29,756 bases of DNA, taken from contig JBELLC010000026.1 in the NCBI GenBank assembly GCA_042088965.1, forward strand, positions 1-29,756, read 5' to 3'. This stretch comes from TMED26 sp042088965. Its GTDB lineage: Bacteria; Pseudomonadota; Alphaproteobacteria; Thalassobaculales; Thalassobaculaceae. This document shows positions 1 to 6,970 of the stretch, piece after piece. The stretch's first letter is position 1; each line of letters begins with the position of its first letter. A model generated the notes under the pieces. That model saw only the letters and a program-made list of their open reading frames with translations. It ran no database searches and had not been told where the DNA came from. Position numbers and translations under genes: made by a program.

Positions 1-179
1 CTTTTAGGGGCGCGGTAGCCTGAGATATTACGCTGCACAGCCTTTAAATCTGCCAACTGCTTTTGTGTTTTGCCAATGCGCGATGACAATGTGCGGCTGG
101 TCTTTATCATGCCCTGGAATGGTTTTGTAAGTTTATCCAAGGCCTGTAGCGTCACGCTTATCTTAAGTTGATTTGTCAT
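1..179 (-). CDS. Phage tail tape-measure protein, N-terminal fragment (runs off window)
   Basis: An open frame starts with ATG at 179 and stays open to the left edge, giving 59 codons. It begins MTNQLKISVTLQALDKLTKP and continues through a KTSRTLSSRIGKTQKQLADL stretch to a GYRAPK end. This matches the usual opening of tape-measure proteins of Mu-like and P2-like tailed phages: a short 'LKISVTLQALDKLTKPF' start followed by a long amphipathic, coiled-coil-prone helix. The family sets tail length and is threaded through the tail tube. Only the first few percent of a normal-length protein is visible. No clear ribosome binding site precedes the ATG. A GpE-like tail-gene remnant lies upstream on the same strand, as expected in a phage tail operon. 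Family assignment is from memory of the N-terminal pattern, and the rest of the gene is outside the window. Confidence 0.6.
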   Translation of the reverse strand, partial: MTNQLKISVTLQALDKLTKPFQGMIKTSRTLSSRIGKTQKQLADLKAVQRNISGYRAPK

Positions 180-238
180 AATTGCGTTTCAATGTTATGG
201 TTAAATACTGACAAATTCATTCTCGCAGGAGGTATGAC

Positions 239-409
239 ATGTGGGTCGTTTGTCTCGCTATTATCTCTATCGTGGTCTATGACGCCATTGAAGCGGGTGC
301 CCTCAGCAGTGGCGCCGTTTTCGCTGGGTACTTGCTTGCCTTGCTGTTTATCTTACTCGGTCTGGGCACAACTCACTTTGTTATTATAGCGCTTTCTAAT
401 GACGACTGA
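239..409 (+). CDS. Small membrane protein of unknown function (56 aa)
   Basis: ATG at 239 opens a 56-residue frame ending in TGA at 407-409. A full AGGAGG lies at 227-232, six bases before this ATG, which is ideal spacing. A competing ATG at 234 in another frame is only one base from the AGGAGG and is therefore unlikely. The protein begins MWVVCLAIISIVVYDAIEAG and is almost all hydrophobic: one membrane segment at about residues 2-14 and a second at about 30-52, joined by a short loop with D15 and E18, and ending SNDD. It lies on the + strand exactly between two - strand phage tail remnants, its stop one base from the stop of the GpE-like frame. I do not recognise a family. It could be a phage accessory gene or a chance ORF, but the ribosome binding site and two-helix pattern favour a real gene. 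Confidence 0.5.
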   Translation: MWVVCLAIISIVVYDAIEAGALSSGAVFAGYLLALLFILLGLGTTHFVIIALSNDD

Positions 410-410
410 C

Positions 411-542
411 CTATCTGGCTCGGGCGTTGCGTTCTTCGGCCAACGTCACAGCGGTTTCATGCCAAAGTGCAAATTCATCTCAGGAGAGGCCATCAAGTTC
501 TGAAGGTGGCCATCCACCGCCTAAGACAAGATGAATCACCAT
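411..542 (-). pseudogene. GpE-like phage tail protein remnant interrupted by an in-frame TGA
   Basis: Read from ATG at 542, the frame gives MVIHLVLGGGWPPSELDGLS, then TGA (480-482), then DEFALWHETAVTLAEERNAR and a TAG at 411-413. The 'GWPPSELDGLS.DEFALWHE' core resembles the short GpE-type tail proteins encoded just upstream of tape-measure genes in P2-like and related phages, where a tryptophan or another residue stands at the stop position. A single TGG to TGA change would explain it. The upstream end runs directly into the IS1595-like remnant in a different frame, so the true N-terminus is lost. I infer a decayed gene. Programmed frameshifting is known for such tail chaperones but would not by itself explain a stop flanked by in-frame homology. 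A sequencing error is also possible. Confidence 0.45.
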
Positions 543-835
543 AAGCGCATTGTCTCACGGACACGTTGAGCAAGGAAGTAAACGCTCTTGTATTTGGTGT
601 CCAATATTTGGTGCAGTTGGTGGGTGTTGATCCCTTTCTTGCTACTGCTCATAAGGCAAGCAGCTTGAAGCATTTTATGCCGGGAGAGAAGTCCATGCTC
701 AAATACGATGCCAACTTTGACTGTAAATGACGTTCGGCAAACGCTGCATTTATTTAAGCCGTGTCGAACAATACTGTTGGGATTTTTCTTACTAGGTTTG
801 CGTCGCACGCCAGTATGATCGCTTTTTCTTTGCAT
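536..835 (-). pseudogene. IS1595-family transposase remnant, N-terminal part only
   Basis: The 99-residue frame carries the second half of the zinc ribbon (RHGLNKCSVCRTSFTVKVG), then a region ending CLMSSSKKGINTHQLHQILD and RVRETMR. This is the recognisable N-terminal region of IS1595/ISXO2-type DDE transposases, usually seen as 'KCxxCRKQFTVxVGTxFE ... SSKKGxSxHQLHRxLGVTYKTAWFM..RIREAM'. Three things mark it as broken. The first CxxC of the zinc ribbon is missing and the frame is closed by a stop just upstream. Usually conserved positions are changed (DTKYKSVYFL in place of the TYKTAWFM helix). The frame ends at TGA right after RETMR, before any catalytic DDE residue. A complete enzyme would be roughly three times longer. 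I could not see terminal inverted repeats. Its ATG is four bases beyond the stop of the cytochrome c assembly gene. Confidence 0.7.
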
Positions 836-839
836 TCTG

Positions 840-1640
840 TTAGGTCTTTAAAATCTCACTGACAAATTTCACACCTGGATAGGCGAAGGTCAGCAAAAGA
901 TAGGCGACAAGGGCAATCCGGGCAATTTGCCTGCCGCGCACACCACTGCGGAGATGAAACAGCAGTAATCCGCCGATCACCAAGAATGCCGCCAGTGTGA
1001 AAATCGTTTTATGATCGAGTTCCAGTAACGGCGCACCTTGGGTGAGCTGAACCGCTACCCCTGAAACCATGCCGGCCAGCAAAACCGCCCAAGTCGCTGC
1101 GAGCAAGCGTATCTCCAGGCTTTCCGCCTCAGCAATCGCCGGCAATAAGCTTGTCAGCCGATCCGCCGTTTTACGTCTGAGCGCGGCTGTCCGCAATAAC
1201 ACCGATAAGCCCGCAATGGCTGTCATGGTCACCAAGGCATAGGTGACGACCGACACCGCAATATGTGCCCATGTCCAAACGGCGACCTCAGGACTGCTTA
1301 TCGGTGGACCTGCCGGCGCCCCGACCAGTGCCGCCAAGAGCGACAGCAGCAACATATAAGGCAACAGCAGCACGGATAACCGCCATGCCCCCTCTGCCCC
1401 GGCGGCAATGACCAAAAATACCCCTAGGCTGGCGCTAATGGACACCCAAAGTGCTGGCGCTAGACCATTTTGCCAACCACTGGCCATCTGCCAGACGGTC
1501 CAAGTCAACACCGCACTAAACGCCAGCAAGAGACAAAGCCAATAGCGCAGATCACGCTGGAAGCTGCCCACATGCGGCAAGACACAAGCAGGCAGCAAAC
1601 AGATCAGGACCATCATTGATAAAATCATCATCGACGACAT
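840..1640 (-). CDS. Cytochrome c assembly (CcsA/YpjD-type) inner-membrane protein
   Basis: 266 residues, very hydrophobic, with about eight membrane segments. It has the layout of the CcsA/YpjD branch of the cytochrome c assembly (CcmC/CcmF/CcsA-related) family. Visible family marks are WTWAHIAVSVVTYAL at about 142-156, with the tryptophan/histidine-bearing helix that in haem-handling relatives faces the periplasm, then LDHKTIFTLAAFLVIGGLLL near 208-227, then a basic RSGVRGRQIARIA loop and the final YPGVKFVSEIL helix. Members of this subgroup are often annotated as inner-membrane YpjD and in some bacteria sit beside ffh; here no Ffh gene is present. The role in haem or cytochrome c handling is by family, not shown. 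It is divergent from ispDF with about 106 bases between. ATGs at 1640, 1631 and 1628 are all possible starts. The C-terminus looks complete. Confidence 0.8.
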   Translation of the reverse strand: MSSMMILSMMVLICLLPACVLPHVGSFQRDLRYWLCLLLAFSAVLTWTVWQMASGWQNGLAPALWVSISASLGVFLVIAAGAEGAWRLSVLLLPYMLLLSLLAALVGAPAGPPISSPEVAVWTWAHIAVSVVTYALVTMTAIAGLSVLLRTAALRRKTADRLTSLLPAIAEAESLEIRLLAATWAVLLAGMVSGVAVQLTQGAPLLELDHKTIFTLAAFLVIGGLLLFHLRSGVRGRQIARIALVAYLLLTFAYPGVKFVSEILKT

Positions 1641-1746
1641 TCAGCCGAGCTCCCCAGCAGGTCAACAAAAGCGAAATTGCGATTGCCTTTACCCCTGATA
1701 ACGCCATACACAGTTAGACCCAAGTCTACAACAAGGCACCGCTGCC

Positions 1747-3000
1747 GTGAACACGTCGATCACCGTAAATCCAAAATCCGTCAAAACTGGCGGCATAACG
1801 GCCCTCGTGGTCGCTGCTGGCCATGGCAGTCGGATGGGCGGTGACCTGCCAAAGCAGTACCAAAAGCTGGCTGGACGGTCGATTTTACGCCATGCCATTG
1901 ATAACCTCTATGCAGATCATCGAATTGAAACGGTGCGCGTCATTATCGACCCTGATCACCAAACACTGTACGCAGCGGCTGTGCAGGGCTTGGATCTTGC
2001 GCCCGCAATTCTCGGCGGCCCTGACCGACAAGCCTCTGTGATGAACGGTTTAGCCGCACTGCGCCCTGCTGCACCAGACATTGTTTTGATCCATGATGCC
2101 GCCCGGCCGTTTGTGGATAGCGCTGTCCTCGATAGGCTGTTCAGCGCCTTGCAACATCATAAAGGCGCAATTGCCGCGCTGCCTGTGGTTGACAGTGTCA
2201 AGCGGGCAGAACGAGCCATAATTGATGATGAGATCGACCGCGAGGGCCTCTGGCGGGCACAGACACCGCAAGGCTTTCATTATGCAGAAATTCTCGCCGC
2301 CCATTTGACGGCGGCGGCGACCCCAGCAGCCCCGCCCCTCACAGATGATGCGGCTGTTGCCCGCGCCGCGGGTCTTCAGGTTGTCCTTGTTGATGGCGAT
2401 GAGGCGTTATTTAAAATCACCTCACCAGCAGACATGCTGCGGGCACATCACTATTGCCTGATCGCCGATCAGCCCGCCGATCAGCCCACCGGCCAGCCCG
2501 CCGACCAGCCCACCACACAACCGAGAACACACCGCATTGGCCAAGGTTTTGACGTGCACCGCTTTGGCGACGGTAATCACGTCACCCTGGCGGGTGTCAA
2601 AATCCCCCATACCGCTGGACTGCTTGGGCATTCCGATGCTGATGTTGGCTTACACGCGGTAACAGACGCGCTGTTAGGGGCGCTTGGCGCGGGCGACATT
2701 GGCAGTCATTTCCCGCCCAGTGACGACACTTGGCGCGGCGTTGATAGCGCCGTTTTTCTCGCCCATGCCGGAACGCTCATCCAGCAAGCAGGGGGCACCA
2801 TTAACAATATCGATTTGACAATTGTTTGCGAGCAGCCACGCATTGGCCCGCACCGCCCCAAGATGCAGGCGCGGATGGCAGATATTCTGGGCCTAGACCT
2901 CAGTTGTGTAAGCATAAAGGCAACCACAACAGAGCGCCTTGGATTCACCGGCCGTGGCGAAGGCATTGCCGCTATGGCTGTCTGCCTAATTACTATTTAA
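1747..3000 (+). CDS. ispDF: Bifunctional IspD-IspF: MEP cytidylyltransferase / ME-cPP synthase
   Basis: A fusion of two steps of the MEP isoprenoid pathway. Residues about 17-235 are IspD (2-C-methyl-D-erythritol 4-phosphate + CTP to CDP-ME): LVVAAGHGSRM with LPKQ at 20-37, the HDAARPF motif, and TDDAAVARAAG. Residues about 262-417 are IspF (CDP-ME 2-phosphate to ME-2,4-cyclodiphosphate + CMP): GFDVHRF with metal ligands D269, H271 and H303, the LGHSDADV loop, and KATTTERLGFTGRGEGIAAMA. The fusion is common in alphaproteobacteria and joins non-consecutive steps, since IspE acts between them. The two halves are joined by a Pro/Gln repeat linker at 241-259. The start codon is GTG and the ribosome binding site is weak. 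It leads the ispDF-pgpA-pncC operon, with pgpA starting 10 bases after its stop. Confidence 0.97.
   Translation: MNTSITVNPKSVKTGGITALVVAAGHGSRMGGDLPKQYQKLAGRSILRHAIDNLYADHRIETVRVIIDPDHQTLYAAAVQGLDLAPAILGGPDRQASVMNGLAALRPAAPDIVLIHDAARPFVDSAVLDRLFSALQHHKGAIAALPVVDSVKRAERAIIDDEIDREGLWRAQTPQGFHYAEILAAHLTAAATPAAPPLTDDAAVARAAGLQVVLVDGDEALFKITSPADMLRAHHYCLIADQPADQPTGQPADQPTTQPRTHRIGQGFDVHRFGDGNHVTLAGVKIPHTAGLLGHSDADVGLHAVTDALLGALGAGDIGSHFPPSDDTWRGVDSAVFLAHAGTLIQQAGGTINNIDLTIVCEQPRIGPHRPKMQARMADILGLDLSCVSIKATTTERLGFTGRGEGIAAMAVCLITI
2467..2514 (+). repeat. Four 12-bp tandem units in the IspD-IspF linker
   Basis: Four near-identical 12-base units of the form GATCAGCCCGCC encode DQPA-DQPT-GQPA-DQPT, followed by a degenerate TQP. 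This is an in-frame minisatellite within the inter-domain linker, so unit gain or loss would change linker length by four residues without breaking the frame. Confidence 0.85.
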
Positions 3001-3010
3001 GATTAATATT

Positions 3011-3496
3011 ATGGCCCAACCCATTCATTATGTTCACTTAATAGTTGCCACATGGTTTGGTGTTGGCCGAAGCCCAAAAGCTCCTGGTACTGTCGGCAGT
3101 ATCGCCGCTCTGCCTTTTGCCTGGGGGATTGTGGTTGTTAGCGATGCCGCGGGCCTGATGATCGCAAGCGCCGTGTTATTTGTGATTGGCACCTGGGCAT
3201 CAACACATTATGCCCGCCGCCTTGGCACGGGTGACCCTGGGGAAATCGTCGTTGATGAGGTGGTTGGCCAATGGATCGCAGTCATCGCCCTGCCCTTAAA
3301 CCCGTTTGCCTATCTGCTCGCCTTCCTCGCCTTTCGGTTTTTCGATATCCTCAAGCCGTGGCCAATAAGTCTCGCGGATCAACGCTTGAAAAGCGGTTTT
3401 GGGATCATGGCCGATGATGTCTTGGCAGGCCTGGCGGCCCTGGCGGTATGTTGGGCATTATGGCCTTATATAGACCCCTACGCCGCCTTTGGTTAA
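3011..3496 (+). CDS. pgpA: Phosphatidylglycerophosphatase A
   Basis: 161 residues, the usual PgpA length. It dephosphorylates phosphatidylglycerol phosphate to phosphatidylglycerol at the inner membrane. Diagnostic motifs are GRSPKAPGTVGS (19-30), DPGEIVVDEVVGQW (75-88; acidic residues thought to bind metal and form the active site), FRFFDILKPWPI (108-119), and KSGFGIMADDVLAG near the C-terminus. Hydrophobic segments between these motifs give about three to four membrane helices. It lies 10 bases after ispDF and 11 bases before pncC, so the three are probably co-transcribed. The function is well supported by the motifs; its pairing with isoprenoid and pyridine-nucleotide genes is positional only. 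Confidence 0.95.
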   Translation: MAQPIHYVHLIVATWFGVGRSPKAPGTVGSIAALPFAWGIVVVSDAAGLMIASAVLFVIGTWASTHYARRLGTGDPGEIVVDEVVGQWIAVIALPLNPFAYLLAFLAFRFFDILKPWPISLADQRLKSGFGIMADDVLAGLAALAVCWALWPYIDPYAAFG

Positions 3497-3507
3497 AGGA
3501 ACGCAAA

Positions 3508-3996
3508 ATGATACATGACACCGACATTTTAGGCGATGCTGCACAGCTATTAAAAGCCTGCGAGGCGGCAGGTTTGATGATCGCCACTGCCGAAAGCTGC
3601 ACCGGCGGGCTGATTGCAGGCGCGCTGACGGAAATTGCCGGATCGTCTGCAGTTGTTGACCGCGGCTTTGTGACCTACTCCAACGCTGCCAAACAGGCGA
3701 TGTTAGGTGTTCCTGCGGCCATGATCAGCCAACACGGTGCCGTCAGTGCCGAGGTTGCCAAAGCGATGGCAGAGGGCGCAATTGCCGCCAGCCAAGCAGA
3801 CCTTGCCGTCGCAGTAACCGGTGTCGCAGGACCTGGCGGCGGCAGTCCTGAAAAACCTGTCGGCCTGGTGCATTTTGGCTGTGCCCAGCGCGGCCATGAA
3901 ACCCAGCTGGCGCACCTGGTCTTTGACGGCGATCGCAGCGCCGTGCGCGCGCAAACGGTGGCAAAGGCGCTTGCAATGCTGGCAGAACGATTATAA
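3508..3996 (+). CDS. pncC: Nicotinamide-nucleotide amidohydrolase, stand-alone CinA C-terminal domain
   Basis: 162 residues matching only the C-terminal domain of CinA. The family deamidates nicotinamide mononucleotide to nicotinate mononucleotide, recycling pyridine nucleotides. Motifs seen: TAESCTGGLIAGALTEIAGS (27-46, with the conserved serine), VTYSNAAKQAMLGV (Tyr/Lys-containing segment), GAVSAEVAKAMAEGA, and AVTGVAGPGGGSPEKPVGLV. The N-terminal MoCF-like domain of full-length CinA is absent, and the gene starts cleanly, so this is the single-domain form and not a truncation. I chose ATG 3508 because an AAAGGA (3495-3500) sits seven bases ahead. A longer frame from 3448 would add an unrelated Arg-rich leader read through the end of pgpA. 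It is convergent with ratA, 19 bases away. Confidence 0.92.
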   Translation: MIHDTDILGDAAQLLKACEAAGLMIATAESCTGGLIAGALTEIAGSSAVVDRGFVTYSNAAKQAMLGVPAAMISQHGAVSAEVAKAMAEGAIAASQADLAVAVTGVAGPGGGSPEKPVGLVHFGCAQRGHETQLAHLVFDGDRSAVRAQTVAKALAMLAERL

Positions 3997-4015
3997 CCGG
4001 TGACATACTGCCCGT

Positions 4016-4483
4016 TTAGCCGTGAAAAGTGTTTTCAATCTCAGCATTTGGCTTTTTATAGAGATCATAAGCACGGCTTTCAAAGGCGCTTACCATGCGC
4101 TGAACCGCTTCATTGAAAACCAAACCCACCAAGCCTTGCAGCATTTGATTGCGAAATTCGAAATCGACAAAGAAGTCAATTTCCGAGCCAGCCTGCTGGT
4201 TATTGAAAATCCAATGATTATCCAGATAACGGAACGGCCCATTGGTATAGGCGACATCAATGCGCGATTTATCCTCTGCCAGCGTTACCCTGGAGGTAAA
4301 GCGCTCGCGAACCAGTTTAAAGCCGATGATAAGATCTGCATGAATGACATTTTCGCGGCGTGATTTTATTCGCGCGCCGACACACCAGGGCAGGAATTCT
4401 GGATAGCGTTCTACCTCAGCGACCAAATGAAACATTTGATCTGCCTGAAACGGTACGACCCGCTTTTCAGCATGTGTTGGCAT
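4016..4483 (-). CDS. RatA/Coq10-like START-fold protein (ubiquinone-associated)
   Basis: 155 residues of the SRPBCC (START-like) superfamily, polyketide cyclase/COQ10 branch. It opens with MPTHAEKRVVPFQADQMFHL, then VERYPEFLPWCVGARI, which is the family hallmark, and ends with a long C-terminal helix (LQGLVGLVFNEAVQRMVSAF) that packs across the hydrophobic cavity. Mitochondrial Coq10 homologues bind ubiquinone and are needed for its efficient respiratory use; E. coli RatA was described as a ribosome-association toxin. In alphaproteobacteria the gene commonly follows lipA, as here. I favour the ubiquinone role, an inference from family and context. It is convergent with pncC and lies about 70 bases downstream of the lipA stop. 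Confidence 0.9.
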   Translation of the reverse strand: MPTHAEKRVVPFQADQMFHLVAEVERYPEFLPWCVGARIKSRRENVIHADLIIGFKLVRERFTSRVTLAEDKSRIDVAYTNGPFRYLDNHWIFNNQQAGSEIDFFVDFEFRNQMLQGLVGLVFNEAVQRMVSAFESRAYDLYKKPNAEIENTFHG

Positions 4484-4553
4484 TCAATAGATCGATTCTC
4501 TTAAAACACTAAAACTTCAATACCACCCCATTGGGAGCCCTTGCGGTCGCGCT

Positions 4554-5525
4554 TCAAACTGCACTGGCGTTTAGTTTGGCATCACGGGCAGCCCGCAGGG
4601 CCGCAAAATCATCCCCTGCATGATAGGAGGAGCGAGTCATTGGCGTCGCTGAAACCTTTAAAAAGCCCTTCCCATAGGCCAGTTTCTCATAACCCTGGAA
4701 TTCATCTGGGGTAACAAAGCGGTCAATCGGTGCATGTTTTGGTGTCGGCTGCAAATATTGCCCGATGGTTAAGAAATCAATGTCAGCGGCGCGCATATCA
4801 TCCATGACTTGGCCCACTTCCTCGCGGGTTTCGCCCAAACCAACCATAATGCCAGACTTTGTAAACATAGCAGGGTCACGCTCTTTGACCTGATCTAACA
4901 GGCGCAGGGAATGATAATACCGCGCCCCGGGGCGAATCCCCGGATAAAGCCGTGGCACTGTTTCTAAATTATGATTGAAGACATCAGGACAAGCATCTAC
5001 GACAACCTCTAAAGCACCAGGCTTTTTTAGGAAGTCAGGGGTTAGGATCTCTACCGTTGTGTCTGGTGCTGTCGCCCGCAAGGCGGCAATGGTAGCCGCA
5101 AAATGCGCCGCCCCGCCGTCGTCTAAATCATCACGATCAACAGAAGTAATAACCACATGCGCCAAAGCCATGGTCGCCACCGCATTGGCAACATGTTGCG
5201 GTTCTAACGGATCAACCGCGTTTGGCCGTCCCGTCGCCACATTGCAAAAGGCGCAGGCGCGGGTGCAAATGGCACCTAAAATCATCATCGTGGCATGTTT
5301 TTTCTGCCAACATTCGCCCAGGTTTGGACAGGCCGCCTCTTCGCATACTGTGACCAGATTGTTGTCACGCATTAATTTGCGGGTCTCAGCGACTTGCGGA
5401 GAGGTTGGTGCCTTGGCGCGGATCCATGCCGGTTTGCGCTGTATCGGGTTATCTGGCCGGTTACGCTTTTCAGGATGACGCGCTGCGCCAACTAAGACTT
5501 CAGCCTTGCCATCATTCATACCCAT
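4554..5525 (-). CDS. lipA: Lipoyl synthase
   Basis: 323 residues. A radical-SAM enzyme that inserts two sulfurs into protein-bound octanoyl groups. All six cluster cysteines are present: C61, C66 and C72 (CEEAACPNLGEC, auxiliary cluster that supplies sulfur) and C87, C91 and C94 (CTRACAFC, SAM-binding cluster). The C-terminal RSSYHAG motif, whose serine ligates the auxiliary cluster, is intact. Its targets are encoded next door: both PdhC and PdhB carry N-terminal lipoyl domains. It sits 23 bases after lpdA on the same strand and is likely the tail of the pdh operon. ATG at 5525 or the next one at 5519 could be the start. Confidence 0.98.
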   Translation of the reverse strand: MGMNDGKAEVLVGAARHPEKRNRPDNPIQRKPAWIRAKAPTSPQVAETRKLMRDNNLVTVCEEAACPNLGECWQKKHATMMILGAICTRACAFCNVATGRPNAVDPLEPQHVANAVATMALAHVVITSVDRDDLDDGGAAHFAATIAALRATAPDTTVEILTPDFLKKPGALEVVVDACPDVFNHNLETVPRLYPGIRPGARYYHSLRLLDQVKERDPAMFTKSGIMVGLGETREEVGQVMDDMRAADIDFLTIGQYLQPTPKHAPIDRFVTPDEFQGYEKLAYGKGFLKVSATPMTRSSYHAGDDFAALRAARDAKLNASAV

Positions 5526-5548
5526 ATCCCACGGTTTTTGATCATATC

Positions 5549-6961
5549 TTAGAAGTGGATCGCCTTGCCATAGGCGTCAAGGACCGATTCATGCATCATT
5601 TCCGATAAAGTTGGATGCGGGAACACGGTATGCATCAGATCAGCTTCCGTGGTCTCCAAGGTTTTGGCAATGCCATAGCCTTGGATCAGTTCAGTCACTT
5701 CGGCACCAATCATATGCGCGCCCAGTAATTCGCCGGTTTTGGCATCAAAAACAGTTTTGATCATGCCCTCTGAATCACCCAACGCAATTGCTTTGCCATT
5801 ACCGATGAAGGGAAACCGGCCAACTTTGATATCATAGCCTGCCTCTTTGGCTTTGGCTTCACTCAAACCAACACTGGCAACCTGCGGTCGGCAATAGGTA
5901 CAGCCTGGAATCAACTGCGCATCAAGGGGATGTAAATCTTTTTCGCCAGCGATCTTTTCAACACATAAAACACCTTCATGGCTTGCCTTATGCGCCAACC
6001 ACGGTGGCCCCGCCAAGTCACCGATAGCATACACCCCCGGCTCGCCTGTTTCGCACCAGCCATTAATGGCCACATGACCGCGTTCAATCTTGACCTTACT
6101 GCCCTCTAGGCCAAGATCTTCGGTATTGCCAATGATCCCGACCGAAAGCAGCACGACCTCCACATCAATTGTTTGCTTTTTACCGGCAACCTCAATGGTG
6201 GCACGCGCCCCGCCAGACTGCTTTTCAACAGCGACCACCGTCGCATTAGTGAGGATTTTGATGCCCTGTTTTTCAAAGGATTTCTGTGCGAAAGCTGAAA
6301 TTTCTGCATCTTCAGCTGGCAATACCCTGTCCACCACCTCAACGACCGTAACGTCAACGCCGATATCATTATAAAAACTGGCAAATTCAATGCCAATCGC
6401 GCCAGAACCAATGACCAACATTGATTTCGGTGTCTCTGTTGGAACCAGAGCGTTTTTATAGGTCCAAATGGTTTTACCATCCGGCTCCATCCCAGGAAGG
6501 GTGCGGGCACGGGCCCCACTGGCGAGGATCACATGCGTGCCTGTCAAATCAACCACCGATTTGCCTGCAGCGCGCACAGCCACCTTACGCAGCCCACCGG
6601 CAACGCCATTTAACTGCCCTTGGCCATCAAACACAGTGACTTTGTTTTTCTTCAACAAATGGCCCACGCCAGCCGATAACTGCTTGGCAATACCCCGGGA
6701 ACGCGCCACAATTTTTTCAAGATTGGCATGCGCAGCGTTGATCTCCAGGCCAAAGGCAGCAGCATTTTGTGCAAGGTGCAAAACCTCAGCCGACCGCAAC
6801 ATCGCCTTGGTGGGAATACATCCCCAATTCAGGCAGATACCGCCCAGGTGCTCACGCTCCACAAGTGCTGTTTTCATGCCCAGTTGGGCCGCGCGGATGG
6901 CCGCCACATAACCGCCCGGACCACCGCCAATGACAATCAAATCAAATTTGTTATCTGCCAT
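5549..6961 (-). CDS. lpdA: Dihydrolipoyl dehydrogenase (E3) of the PDH complex
   Basis: 470 residues, normal length, with no lipoyl domain of its own. It reoxidises dihydrolipoamide on E2 and makes NADH. Visible features are the FAD-binding GGGPGGYVAAIRAAQLG (12-28), the redox-active disulfide pair C43/C48 in GGICLNWGCIPTKA, the NAD-binding VIGSGAIGIEFASFYNDIG, the FAD motif GVYAIGDLAGPPWLAHKA, and the C-terminal HTVFPHPTLSEMMHE containing the catalytic histidine. The start at 6961 has an AGGAG ahead of it. It lies nine bases after pdhC and ahead of lipA, so it belongs to the pdh operon. The context points to the pyruvate complex; a shared role with other 2-oxoacid complexes cannot be excluded. 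Confidence 0.97.
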   Translation of the reverse strand: MADNKFDLIVIGGGPGGYVAAIRAAQLGMKTALVEREHLGGICLNWGCIPTKAMLRSAEVLHLAQNAAAFGLEINAAHANLEKIVARSRGIAKQLSAGVGHLLKKNKVTVFDGQGQLNGVAGGLRKVAVRAAGKSVVDLTGTHVILASGARARTLPGMEPDGKTIWTYKNALVPTETPKSMLVIGSGAIGIEFASFYNDIGVDVTVVEVVDRVLPAEDAEISAFAQKSFEKQGIKILTNATVVAVEKQSGGARATIEVAGKKQTIDVEVVLLSVGIIGNTEDLGLEGSKVKIERGHVAINGWCETGEPGVYAIGDLAGPPWLAHKASHEGVLCVEKIAGEKDLHPLDAQLIPGCTYCRPQVASVGLSEAKAKEAGYDIKVGRFPFIGNGKAIALGDSEGMIKTVFDAKTGELLGAHMIGAEVTELIQGYGIAKTLETTEADLMHTVFPHPTLSEMMHESVLDAYGKAIHF

Positions 6962-6970
6962 TGTCCGCTC

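Noticed and set aside
480..482. TGA in the GpE-like frame as selenocysteine or as tryptophan under a changed code
   Set aside because: Other genes in the window end normally at TGA, and phage GpE proteins are not selenoproteins. A nonsense change or sequencing error is simpler.
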